A stretch of 30,087 bases of DNA. It comes from a virus. The DNA lies in IMG/VR virus record IMGVR_UViG_3300044971_002284, positions 1 through 30,087 of that record; one strand, given 5' to 3'. The position numbers and the translations under genes are program-made. The notes under the pieces are model-generated. The model had not been told where the DNA came from. It worked only from the letters and a program-made list of their open reading frames with translations, and ran no database searches. This document shows positions 20,413-27,447 of the stretch, piece after piece (positions within the stretch are counted from its first letter, which is position 1; each line of letters opens with the position of its first letter).

Positions 20413-20775
20413 ATGCAATTCTTTGCTGCTTTCAAGTCCCTCATCCCTGAGTTCCATGCTTATTCAGATGAGGACAACCGCTACAACCTTGGTGCCACCT
20501 GGACTGCAGCCGATGGCCTGAAGGACTATCACAACCTGGAGCTACGGTACATCCGTAACTCTGAGCGTCTTGCTCTCCAGGGTGAGCCCTGTCCTGATGG
20601 CAGCTGGCGCTACGTCGAGCCCAGTGGTGCAGTCCATACCATCAGCCCTGAACGTGCTAAGCACTTCATGGAGCAGACACAAGCTCATGCCACACTCATG
20701 GTTGGCATGCTTGATAAGTTACGAGATGCTGGCATCCTCGATCAGATGGTAGACACCACGGCAGAACCTGCCTAA
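20413..20775 (+). CDS. Small protein, unknown
   Basis: This 120-residue protein begins MQFFAAFKSLIPEFHAYSDE. The middle is beta-rich with Trp (GATWTAADG, DGSWRYVEPSG) and the C-terminus is an amphipathic helix (HATLMVGMLDKLRDAGIL). It has a leader of CTTACTCAACTCAAGACC directly after the tRNA and no Shine-Dalgarno sequence. Processing of the tRNA 3' end would leave a short 5' leader on this message. No known family. Confidence 0.65.
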   Translation: MQFFAAFKSLIPEFHAYSDEDNRYNLGATWTAADGLKDYHNLELRYIRNSERLALQGEPCPDGSWRYVEPSGAVHTISPERAKHFMEQTQAHATLMVGMLDKLRDAGILDQMVDTTAEPA

Positions 20776-20795
20776 GATCACTGCGGAATGTTCGG

Positions 20796-20823
20796 CCCCT
20801 GCGCAAGCGGGGGTCTTTTCTTC
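20796..20823 (+). terminator. GNRA-capped hairpin with T-rich tail
   Basis: CCCCTGC pairs with GCGGGGG (one T-G) around a GCAA tetraloop, followed by TCTTTTCTT. It follows the 120-residue gene by 20 bases and runs up to ATG 20824, so read-through or a later start is needed for the next gene. Confidence 0.75.
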
Positions 20824-21153
20824 ATGATCACTCCAGCTCAGTCAGAGATAGTTACAGATGTAACTGAACTCATTGCAGATTGTATCCCTGATTCCGAATG
20901 GGATCGGGTACGCAATGCAATCGTCGAACGCATTGTCGACAACATGCCATCACAAGTTTTGCTGCAGTTAACTGACAGCATCGATAACTTTGATCTGGCT
21001 GAACTAATCCTCATTACCCACTACAAGGAAGCACCAAATCTTGAGTTGATTGTTGACGCATTCAAACTCATTGGTGCTGAACAAACTGCTGACCTCCTCG
21101 ACTCACTCAACATTCAACAAGAGAATGGCATTCCAGAAGGCGATCCTTCCTGA
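20824..21153 (+). CDS. Acidic helical protein, unknown
   Basis: This protein is 109 residues from ATG 20824, beginning MITPAQSEIVTDVTELIADC. A start at 20788 would translate the terminator hairpin and is rejected. It is all-helical, with repeated hydrophobic heptads (VLLQLTDSIDNFDLAELILI) and net negative charge. Its end overlaps the zinc-ribbon gene by 29 bases. It heads a run of five more overlapping genes through thyX. Confidence 0.65.
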   Translation: MITPAQSEIVTDVTELIADCIPDSEWDRVRNAIVERIVDNMPSQVLLQLTDSIDNFDLAELILITHYKEAPNLELIVDAFKLIGAEQTADLLDSLNIQQENGIPEGDPS

Positions 21154-21529
21154 CTGTCCTCAATGCAATCAACCTGGACTCAGAGTTATTGAATCCAGGA
21201 AGACAGCGATGTCTACCAGACGACGCAAGAAGTGTGAATGCTGTGGCTACAGGTTTACAACTCATGAAGTTACAGCAGACTTCTTTGAAGAAGCCAAGCA
21301 CAACCTCTATCTTGTTGAACAACTCCACAAACTTATGAAGGGAACACCACTCACATCCGGGGTGGAACCACCCCCATCTGGGGTGAGTGCATCTGAATTC
21401 AAAGCACTCAACAAATGCAGTGACTGCCATCACAACATTGATGGTTGTCATTGCGCCTTTGACTTTCCTGAGTACGACACTGCTGAGTCGTACGACTGCA
21501 ATCACTTTCAACTCTGGAAATCCAAATGA
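21125..21529 (+). CDS. NrdR-like zinc-ribbon protein
   Basis: This protein is 134 residues from ATG 21125. CPQC at residues 11-14 and CECC at 37-40 bracket a basic STRRRKK patch, followed by GYRFTTHE. This copies the zinc ribbon of NrdR (CPxC ... RRRxxCxxCxxRFTTxE), the repressor of ribonucleotide reductase genes. The ATP-cone that should follow is absent; instead there is a second Cys/His-rich segment (CSDCHHNIDGCHC). It may be a DNA-binding regulator derived from NrdR, or a general zinc-ribbon phage protein. It is coupled to neighbours by overlaps at both ends. Confidence 0.7.
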   Translation: MAFQKAILPDCPQCNQPGLRVIESRKTAMSTRRRKKCECCGYRFTTHEVTADFFEEAKHNLYLVEQLHKLMKGTPLTSGVEPPPSGVSASEFKALNKCSDCHHNIDGCHCAFDFPEYDTAESYDCNHFQLWKSK

Positions 21530-21828
21530 CTACCAAGCGTCAATACGATTACATCATTGGTGATCGCGTAGCAGAGCGCCCTAAATCCCATGGCATTTTT
21601 GCTGTACGCAATGAAACCAAAGATCGTATTCAGCAGTACAGGTCCCAACGCTACGGCACTGTTGTTGGTATCAACCTGAAACCAAACAAGTCAGGTGCCA
21701 AGCAGAAGTTCCTACTAATCAGGTGGGATCATCTGCAGACTCCCACGGAACATGCACAGATGAGGATCTGTCCTGCTGATCAGCTTCAGCGTTTACAATC
21801 TGAGGGTTATGGATTCGAAGTCGAATGA
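21526..21828 (+). CDS. SH3-like small barrel protein, unknown
   Basis: The 100-residue protein begins MTTKRQYDYIIGDRVAERPK. The pattern GDRVAExP followed by RYGTVVGI, KFLLIRWDHL and a late RICPADQLQ is that of a KOW/SH3-like beta-barrel, as in several small phage proteins. Both ends overlap neighbours by ATGA. No named family can be assigned with certainty. Confidence 0.65.
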   Translation: MTTKRQYDYIIGDRVAERPKSHGIFAVRNETKDRIQQYRSQRYGTVVGINLKPNKSGAKQKFLLIRWDHLQTPTEHAQMRICPADQLQRLQSEGYGFEVE

Positions 21829-22181
21829 AAGTCGACAAGCCATGGGGTTGGTACAACACACTGACCCCAGAACAAACCTCATTGTTCCGTGGCTACCTCG
21901 TTAAAGAACTCCATGTCAACAAAGGCCATCGCCTCAGTCTTCAGCGCCATCAACACCGGTGTGAACACTGGATCGTTGTCAATGGCGAAGGATTGTTTGA
22001 GTGTGATGGCCGTACACAAATTGTGAATGAAGGTACTCACTTGTACATTCCAAAGCAATCAGTGCATCGCCTTACTGCAACAGAGCAAGACATTCGTATT
22101 GTCGAAGTTCAATGCGGTGAAGTAATCTCTGAAGACGACATCGAACGTCTGGAGGATGACTATGATCGATCACAGAACTAG
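21825..22181 (+). CDS. Cupin, mannose-6-phosphate isomerase type II-like
   Basis: This 118-residue single cupin has the N-terminal PWGWYNTL and YLVKELHVNKGHRLSLQRHQ, then HRCEHWIVVNGEGLFECDG. It closes with EGTHLYIPKQSVHRLTA and IVEVQCGEVISEDDIERLED. The metal-site His/Glu residues (HxHRxEHW and later H) are present. The pattern matches the isomerase domain of type II phosphomannose isomerase/ManC. In a phage it may adjust sugar nucleotides for surface glycans or metabolism. It overlaps both neighbours. Confidence 0.8.
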   Translation: MKVDKPWGWYNTLTPEQTSLFRGYLVKELHVNKGHRLSLQRHQHRCEHWIVVNGEGLFECDGRTQIVNEGTHLYIPKQSVHRLTATEQDIRIVEVQCGEVISEDDIERLEDDYDRSQN

Positions 22182-22374
22182 CATGGTTGTTCAAGCAATC
22201 ATTTGGAGTGTAGTCATCACAGGATTCAGCCTCCTACTCGTTGGCATGATCTTTGGTGAGCCAGAAACAACCGAGGATAAATTCAAAGTTGTTGACAACT
22301 ACAAAGATTGCCAAGTCATCCAGTACAGTCCAAGCAACGCTGCTCGCTACCAGTACTTTCTTCACTGTCCATGA
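22156..22374 (+). CDS. Small membrane protein
   Basis: This 72-residue protein has a membrane helix at about residues 11-33 (VVQAIIWSVVITGFSLLLVG), then a soluble tail with VVDNYKDCQVIQYS and YQYFLHC. Two Cys at the ends of the tail could form a disulphide. The pattern VxDxxxCxVhxY ... YFLxC is familiar from short cyanophage proteins. It overlaps the cupin by 26 bases and thyX by ATGA. A second Met at 22162 is an alternative start. Confidence 0.65.
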   Translation: MTMIDHRTSMVVQAIIWSVVITGFSLLLVGMIFGEPETTEDKFKVVDNYKDCQVIQYSPSNAARYQYFLHCP

Positions 22375-23009
22375 ACGTTGAACTTACCTGGGTAACACCC
22401 AACGCAGAAGAACTCATTGTCAAGATGGCACGGGTATCTGCACCCAAGAATCAAGACAACATGGACACTGCTCCACGGTTGTTGCGGTATCTGATCAAAC
22501 ACAAGCACTGGTCGCCATTTGAAATGGCAAACATGTGCGTAGAAATTGAGACGACGCGTGCAATCTCACCACAGATTCTTCGTCACAGATCATTCTCATT
22601 TCAGGAATTTAGTCAGCGTTATGCAGACACCAGTGAGCTTGGCTCAGCTGTTATTCCTCATCTGCGTCGTCAAGATCACAGGAATCGTCAGAACAGTATC
22701 GATGATCTGTCTGCTGATGCAATCAGTGGTTATTACCGCCGCATTAGCAAGTTGTATGAAGACGCTGAACATCTCTACCGCGAGATGGTTAGCAGCGGCA
22801 TTGCAAAGGAATGTGCAAGGTCCGTCTTGCCACTTTCGACACAGACTCGTCTTTTCATGAACGGTACACTGCGTTCATGGATCCACTACCTCCAGCTTCG
22901 TTGTGACCCAGGAACCCAGCTCGAACACAGGCAAATCGCAGAAGCAGTCAAAGGAATCTTCTGCAAAGAATTCCCCATCATTGGAGAAGCAGCCTTTGCA
23001 GAAGACTGA
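22371..23009 (+). CDS. thyX: Flavin-dependent thymidylate synthase
   Basis: This protein is 212 residues from ATG 22371, overlapping the previous stop as ATGA; an earlier in-frame start adds a shadow sequence and is rejected. The ThyX signature RHRx7S is exact (RHRSFSFQEFS, residues 71-81), followed by QRYAD. It makes dTMP from dUMP using methylene-tetrahydrofolate and FAD. Length and spacing are typical for the family. In cyanophages ThyX supplies dTTP for replication, consistent with the polymerase genes downstream. It is the last gene of the overlapping cluster. Confidence 0.95.
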   Translation: MNVELTWVTPNAEELIVKMARVSAPKNQDNMDTAPRLLRYLIKHKHWSPFEMANMCVEIETTRAISPQILRHRSFSFQEFSQRYADTSELGSAVIPHLRRQDHRNRQNSIDDLSADAISGYYRRISKLYEDAEHLYREMVSSGIAKECARSVLPLSTQTRLFMNGTLRSWIHYLQLRCDPGTQLEHRQIAEAVKGIFCKEFPIIGEAAFAED

Positions 23010-23028
23010 TGAACTCAAGCAGTGGCGA

Positions 23029-23145
23029 TCAGAAGGTCGCGGCGCTTTGTTTTTTTAATTCCATCACGGCATGCTTGGACTCCACATCCTTGCGTGCCAG
23101 CTTCTTCCGTTTGTCCACCAAGTAAACGATCAATGCTTTGTTCAT
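23029..23145 (-). CDS. 38-residue basic peptide in a reverse mini-operon
   Basis: The product begins MNKALIVYLVDKRKKLARKD and ends KKQSAATF, a Lys-rich amphipathic helix. A GGAGG lies nine bases before the ATG, and the ATG overlaps the stop of the DUF4278-like gene (ATGA). These two features support translation despite the size. It is convergent with thyX, about 20 bases away. Function unknown. Confidence 0.65.
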   Translation of the reverse strand: MNKALIVYLVDKRKKLARKDVESKHAVMELKKQSAATF

Positions 23146-23294
23146 TTGATTTGACCTCCAGTGACAAAGGGAAAGTAGCAAACGTTACGGTAGGTCAGGC
23201 AGAGCCAGGGACGGTGGGCTAAGTTCCACCAAGCTCTGTCTGCCTTGGCCTGATCCTCTTGGTTGTATTTGCAACCACGATACGTTAACGTCAT
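23142..23294 (-). CDS. DUF4278-like small protein
   Basis: The 50-residue protein starts MTLTYRGCKYNQEDQAKADR. The LTYRGxxY motif, repeated imperfectly as LTYRNVCY near residue 33, is the hallmark of DUF4278-type proteins widespread in cyanobacteria, function unknown. The longer reading from 23465 would overlap the opposite-strand gene and is rejected. A small hairpin (GTATC-AATA-GATAC, minus strand) lies just upstream of the ATG. It is one of the few reverse genes in this arm, suggesting acquisition as a cassette. Confidence 0.75.
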   Translation of the reverse strand: MTLTYRGCKYNQEDQAKADRAWWNLAHRPWLCLTYRNVCYFPFVTGGQIK

Positions 23295-23377
23295 GGTTTT
23301 AGTATCTATTGATACGGAAACTATATGACGATTGATGTATATGATGTCGTTCACCAGGTAACACAACTCAAGATTCA

Positions 23378-23674
23378 ATGAAAGGTTTTGGTTCAACTCA
23401 ACAACCAACGAAGTCAGCAGCGTATTGGATCGCTGCCTATGCCAAAGACAATGAAGATGAACCACTTGGTGTGTTCAAAAAAGTTCTGGCCTACAAACCA
23501 GGTCAGGACAAAGAACTCTTGATGATTCGTTACTGCAATTCAGTCATGAAGATCAACCGAAACATATGGGAGATGTTGGTCCACCAAGGACCAACTGAAA
23601 TCCCAGACTCTGGTGACCAAATTGTTTTACGATTATCCAGGGAAAAGTTTAAGGGCTCTGCTCAAGTAAACTGA
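23378..23674 (+). CDS. Small alpha/beta protein, unknown
   Basis: This 98-residue protein begins MKGFGSTQQPTKSAAYWIAA. Strand- and helix-like segments alternate (VFKKVLAYKPG, ELLMIRYCNSVMKI, QIVLRLSREKF). The ATG follows ACACAACTCAAGATTCA with no Shine-Dalgarno sequence. It is divergent from the DUF4278 mini-operon across an 83-base AT-rich gap that probably carries opposing promoters. No family recognised. Confidence 0.6.
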   Translation: MKGFGSTQQPTKSAAYWIAAYAKDNEDEPLGVFKKVLAYKPGQDKELLMIRYCNSVMKINRNIWEMLVHQGPTEIPDSGDQIVLRLSREKFKGSAQVN

Positions 23675-23697
23675 CTAACCATTACCACTAATCACCC

Positions 23698-23880
23698 ATG
23701 AACGCTGAAAACAAACGATTGATCAAACAGTTTGTACTGGATCGCCTGTGGAGCGACACAGATCAGCTTCGTCTTGATCTCGACGTTTATTCAATTACTC
23801 GCAGTATTGATCCGCTGGAAGCAATGGAGGAATACGAGTACCAAGTTGAGCGAATCCAAAAGATGCTTGCCTGCTACTGA
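23698..23880 (+). CDS. 60-residue helical acidic protein
   Basis: The product starts MNAENKRLIKQFVLDRLWSD and is predicted all-helical with two amphipathic stretches and a Tyr/Glu-rich middle. Its leader ACTAATCACCC just before ATG is nearly the same as the leader of the next gene (CCCAATCACCC), and neither has a Shine-Dalgarno sequence. No family recognised. Confidence 0.6.
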   Translation: MNAENKRLIKQFVLDRLWSDTDQLRLDLDVYSITRSIDPLEAMEEYEYQVERIQKMLACY

Positions 23881-23901
23881 AAAGCCGCTCCCCAATCACC
23901 C

Positions 23902-24261
23902 ATGACACAACAACATCTCATCGCCCCACCGCCTGAGCTGGTGCAGCAGTGGCGAGAAGCGCCCGAGTTCTCTGCATTGTCTCCGTGTGTGATGGTCACT
24001 TGCACCACTACCAAGCTGCAAGACATCGCTACTCAAGCTGCCCAATGGGGCGCAGACCAGGAGCTGGAGGCGTGCTGTGCGCTGATGGACGACTGGGGTC
24101 TTGATGGCGAAGACCTTATGCAGTGCCGCCGCCCCAAGCCGCCGAGCTTGAAGGAGCAGGCGCTGGATGATCTGCACATTGCTTTTGACAGGGGCTGTCT
24201 CAGCGAAGGACAGGCCGACACTATCCGCCGCGCCCTTGAACAACTCGCCGACAACGAGTAG
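23902..24261 (+). CDS. Conserved Synechococcus/cyanophage protein (PPPELVQQW type)
   Basis: The 119-residue protein contains PPPELVQQWREAP near the start. Later come TQAAQWGADQELEACCALMD and a C-terminal RRPKPPSLKEQAL. This order (PPPELVxxW ... ATxAAxWGADxELEACC ... RRPKPPSLKEQAL) matches a family I know from many marine Synechococcus genomes and their phages, function unknown. It is the best host clue in the window. The gene is richer in G and C than its neighbours, consistent with transfer from a host. Start leader is CCAATCACCC without Shine-Dalgarno. Confidence 0.8.
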   Translation: MTQQHLIAPPPELVQQWREAPEFSALSPCVMVTCTTTKLQDIATQAAQWGADQELEACCALMDDWGLDGEDLMQCRRPKPPSLKEQALDDLHIAFDRGCLSEGQADTIRRALEQLADNE

Positions 24262-24300
24262 TCACCTTCACTAACATTCCCGATCAGGAAGATGGACCTA

Positions 24301-24319
24301 AGTAAGTCCTTAAACTGCT
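24301..24319 (+). promoter_or_regulatory. Structured RNA element family C, copy 5 (weak stem)
   Basis: The loop AGTCCTTAAAC is close to copy 1. The stem is only AGTA with TGCT (one T-G pair). A wider TCAG/CTGA closure is possible. The ATTCAATTCAACTCAACC linker and ATG 24355 follow. Confidence 0.5.
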
Positions 24320-24354
24320 GATTAGTTTTTCTTATCATTCAATTCAACTCAACC

Positions 24355-25125
24355 ATGAAACTTCTCAAGTTTTCCAAGGGCAACGGCAAGCTCAGCAACC
24401 GCCTGATCTTTAGCCTGCCTGCTGGCTACTCATGCCCACACGCTGGTGTGTGCAAGACCTTTGCTGATCGCACTACTGGTGCCATCACTGACCTGCCTCA
24501 GTACACAGGTGTGACAGCTGAACGGGACTTCCGTTGCTTTGCTGCCATGGCAGAGGTACGGCCTAACGTGCGGGAAGCGCGTTGGCACAACTGGGATCTG
24601 CTGCGTGAAACCATTCACATGAATGGGAATCAAGCCATGTTGATTCGTGACTTGATCGACCTGTCTCTCCTGATGCATCCGCCCAAGAAGCTGGTTCGCA
24701 TCCATGAGTCTGGTGACTTCTGGACTGAGAACTATATGAAGGCTTGGATGATGGTTGCCCAGGGTAGGCCCGAACAAAAGTTCTATGCCTACACCAAGTC
24801 CCTTGGTATGTGGTACAATCTGCGTGACATGATTCCACCCAACTTCTATCTCACTGCATCGCACGGTGGTACGCTCGACTACCTAATGGAAAAGTATCCC
24901 GAAGTATTCACCAGGGTTGCTCACGTTGTATACACAGAAGAACAAGCCGCAGAGCTTGGTCTTGAGATTGACCATGACGACAGCCATTGTCTTGGTGACA
25001 AACCATTCGCACTACTGGTCCATGGTTCCCAGCGGGCTGGTAGTGAGGCAAGTCAAGCCATCTCTCAACGTAAGAAAGAAGGTGGATTTGTGGGATACGG
25101 CAAATCAAATCAGAAGACAAGCTGA
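24355..25125 (+). CDS. Gp88-family phage protein
   Basis: This 256-residue protein has an ordered set of motifs matching the 'gene product 88' family of phage proteins. These are LPAGYSCPHAGVCKTF near residue 22, FRCFAAMAEVRPNVREARW near 60, VRIHESGDFWTENYMKAW near 118, KFYAYTKSL near 142, YLTASHGGTLDYL near 162, and LGLEIDHDDSHC near 200. FALLVHGSQRAG near 222 completes the set. Cys residues in the first two motifs and the final DDSHC could bind metal. The family's biochemical role is unknown to me. It stands alone between a family C element and a 13-base-pair hairpin. Confidence 0.8.
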   Translation: MKLLKFSKGNGKLSNRLIFSLPAGYSCPHAGVCKTFADRTTGAITDLPQYTGVTAERDFRCFAAMAEVRPNVREARWHNWDLLRETIHMNGNQAMLIRDLIDLSLLMHPPKKLVRIHESGDFWTENYMKAWMMVAQGRPEQKFYAYTKSLGMWYNLRDMIPPNFYLTASHGGTLDYLMEKYPEVFTRVAHVVYTEEQAAELGLEIDHDDSHCLGDKPFALLVHGSQRAGSEASQAISQRKKEGGFVGYGKSNQKTS

Positions 25126-25140
25126 AGACACTTGCGTTAT

Positions 25141-25175
25141 TTGAAAGATCGGATAACATCTGTCCGGTCTTTCAA
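25141..25175 (+). terminator. 13-base-pair hairpin between the Gp88 and polymerase units
   Basis: TTGAAAGATCGGA pairs with TCCGGTCTTTCAA (one T-G) around TAACATCTG, then TTATTC and ATG 25182. The T-tail is weak, so it may end the upstream message only partly or mark a processing site. Confidence 0.6.
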
Positions 25176-25181
25176 TTATTC

Positions 25182-25415
25182 ATGTCGTACGTCATTGCCA
25201 CTTGGAAGGAGGGTAAGGCATTTGCCATTACTGCCTGCTCTTCTTCCAATCAATTCCAATTAATTCCATTAGATTCAGAAGTAGCTCTGAACAAGATTTT
25301 CTCCCATCCTTACCGGGCTGGTGCTCAGTCGATCTTGGCGTGGATTAACAACAATGACAGCAAACTTGCCGGTGCACAGCTCTCAATTCAAGATGAAGCC
25401 AGATTCCGTAAATGA
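25182..25415 (+). CDS. Small protein upstream of DNA polymerase
   Basis: The 77-residue protein starts MSYVIATWKEGKAFAITACS. It is beta-rich in the first half and helical later (GAQSILAWINNNDSK). The polymerase start lies inside its last 23 bases in another frame, so the two are likely translated together. No family recognised; a polymerase accessory role is possible by position only. Confidence 0.6.
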   Translation: MSYVIATWKEGKAFAITACSSSNQFQLIPLDSEVALNKIFSHPYRAGAQSILAWINNNDSKLAGAQLSIQDEARFRK

Positions 25416-27213
25416 ATCCTGGTTGATCTTTGACATTGAAACCAATGGCTTGTACGACCAGGCAACGGAAGTCTTTTGCATTGTTATTTATGACATCAAC
25501 AAACAACAGACTTTTAGTTATGGGCCTGATCGCACTGCTGATGCTCTTGCTCATTTGGCAACCGCTGATGTACTCATTGGTCACAATGTGATTTTTTATG
25601 ACGTTCCTGTTCTGCAAAAGCTGCATTCATTTGTCAGCAAAGCACGCATCATTGACACGCTCATTTGCACCAGATTGATCTGGCCCAAAGAAATCCTGGA
25701 GGATCTTGACAATGAACAATATCCGCAGGTTCCCAAGGCGAACCGTGGATCCGCATCACTTAAGGCCTGGGGATGGCGCCTGGCCAATCACAAGATCACG
25801 TTCAAAGACTTCTCCGAATTTTCTCAGGAGATGTTGGACTACTGTGTCCAGGACGTTATGGTCACCCGTAGCCTTTGGCAATTCATCGTCAAACAAAACT
25901 ATCCAGAGTCATCGCTCCGGCTTGAGCACGACTTTGCTCTTGCCATTAACAAACAAATTAGAGCAGGTTTTCCTTTTGATGTTGATGCATGCCTTGATCT
26001 CGTGGATGGTCTTAGAGCAAAACAGAAAGAACTGGAATCTCATCTGAAGGAACTCTTTCCGCCCATTAAGCACGAAGAGATCTTTGTGCCCAAGGTCAAC
26101 AACACCAAACGTGGTTATGTCAAAGGACAACCTTTCACCAAAGTCCGCTACGAAGAGTTCAATCCAGGATCTCGTGATCAGATTGTTAATCGACTCGGCG
26201 CTAAGTACGGATGGAAACCACAGAGCTTTACTGAAAAAGGAAATCCAATTGTTAATGATGAAGTACTAGAGCAGCTTCCGTATCCTGAAGCACAACCACT
26301 GGCTGAGTACATGCTTATAAAGAAGAGGCTCGGTCAAATCGCTGATGGAAACAATGCTTGGCTCAAGCTTGTCAACAACGATGATCTCTGTATACACGGC
26401 GATCTGGTTACTAACGGCTGCATTACTGGGCGCTGTTCACACCGTTATCCAAACATGGGTCAGGTCCCGGCAGCTTACTCACCGTATGGAAAAGAATGCC
26501 GAACTTTGTTCCATGCTCCTTACGGGTGGGACCTTGTTGGTGTTGACGCTAAAGCACTTGAACTTCGTTGCCTCGCTGGATACCTTGCCGTCTGGGATGG
26601 AGGTGAGTACGCCACTCTGGTGACAGACGAATCGATTGACATTCACACCTACAACCAACAGCAGTTTGGTGTGGAGACCAGGGACATCAGCAAACGTTTG
26701 CTGTATGGAATGCTCTATGGATGTGGTGCGGTGAAGGCTGGCACTATCATTGATCCGAATGAAAAAGATCCAGAAGTTCTGCGTCAACTAGGAAGATCTG
26801 CAATTAATTCATTCATGACAGGTGTACCAGCGCTCAAGAAATTGAAGCAACAACTAGAATACACTGTGCAAGAACGTGGATTCCTGCGTGGATTGGATAA
26901 GCGTGCACTCTTCTGCCGCTCTGAATTCAAAGCATTGAATGTATTACTCCAGGCAGCTGGTGCTCTCATCATGAAGCAGGTGGTCATCAACCTGCATAAC
27001 AACCTGGAAGGACTGGGACTTGTACATGGCAAGGACTGGATCCAACACGCCATGGTTCACGATGAAGTACAGCTGTCTTGTCCCAAGGATCTGACTGCAA
27101 CAATCCAAGAACAAGCTTTGCTTGCATTCCCGCAAGCCCAAGACTTCTTTGGATTCCGCTGTAAGATTGAAGGCGACTCACGCGTCGGCTCGAACTGGGC
27201 ACAGACACACTGA
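25393..27213 (+). CDS. T7-like family A DNA polymerase with 3'-5' exonuclease
   Basis: This protein is 606 residues from ATG 25393; the upstream in-frame ATG at 25321 adds a segment that overlaps the previous gene and looks non-coding. Exonuclease sites: DIE (Asp14, Glu16), NVIFYD (Asp70) and YCVQD (Tyr150, Asp154). Polymerase: motif A VGVDAKALELR (Asp385); motif B RDISKRLLYGMLYG with Arg430, Lys434 and Tyr438; motif C HDE at 556-558. Whole segments track T7 gp5 (NPGSRDQI, KGNPIVNDEVLE, NWAQTH). Tyr in the O-helix, as in T7, allows dideoxynucleotide use. It is the replicative enzyme; no thioredoxin-loop judgement is possible by eye. No primase-helicase is in view. Confidence 0.96.
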   Translation: MKPDSVNESWLIFDIETNGLYDQATEVFCIVIYDINKQQTFSYGPDRTADALAHLATADVLIGHNVIFYDVPVLQKLHSFVSKARIIDTLICTRLIWPKEILEDLDNEQYPQVPKANRGSASLKAWGWRLANHKITFKDFSEFSQEMLDYCVQDVMVTRSLWQFIVKQNYPESSLRLEHDFALAINKQIRAGFPFDVDACLDLVDGLRAKQKELESHLKELFPPIKHEEIFVPKVNNTKRGYVKGQPFTKVRYEEFNPGSRDQIVNRLGAKYGWKPQSFTEKGNPIVNDEVLEQLPYPEAQPLAEYMLIKKRLGQIADGNNAWLKLVNNDDLCIHGDLVTNGCITGRCSHRYPNMGQVPAAYSPYGKECRTLFHAPYGWDLVGVDAKALELRCLAGYLAVWDGGEYATLVTDESIDIHTYNQQQFGVETRDISKRLLYGMLYGCGAVKAGTIIDPNEKDPEVLRQLGRSAINSFMTGVPALKKLKQQLEYTVQERGFLRGLDKRALFCRSEFKALNVLLQAAGALIMKQVVINLHNNLEGLGLVHGKDWIQHAMVHDEVQLSCPKDLTATIQEQALLAFPQAQDFFGFRCKIEGDSRVGSNWAQTH

Positions 27214-27216
27214 ACC

Positions 27217-27393
27217 ATGAGCAACAAAACTACTGTTGAACTTACAGGAAAAGCAATTGGCTCTTTGCTTGCTTTTGTTTTGTTTTCTGTGTTGATTAAG
27301 TACGCTTTTGATTTTACCTGGTTTCAAGGATGTGTCCTTGGATATTTGTTTTGGTTAATCCGAGAAGGTATCCAAACCATTAAGAGTAATTAG
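27217..27393 (+). CDS. 58-residue membrane protein
   Basis: The product begins MSNKTTVELTGKAIGSLLAF and has two hydrophobic segments, about residues 14-32 and 36-47, separated by a short polar turn. It is A/T-rich and starts three bases after the polymerase stop. The pattern suits a small two-helix membrane protein. Family C copy 3 follows 13 bases after its stop. Confidence 0.65.
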   Translation: MSNKTTVELTGKAIGSLLAFVLFSVLIKYAFDFTWFQGCVLGYLFWLIREGIQTIKSN

Positions 27394-27405
27394 TAATTCG
27401 TCCTC

Positions 27406-27426
27406 AGGTATGACGTTAAACTGCCT
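27406..27426 (+). promoter_or_regulatory. Structured RNA element family C, copy 3
   Basis: AGGTA pairs with TGCCT (one T-G) around TGACGTTAAAC, the same loop as copies 2 and 4. It precedes the SSB start at 27448. Confidence 0.7.
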
Positions 27427-27447
27427 TAACACCAACTTCTCAAAACA

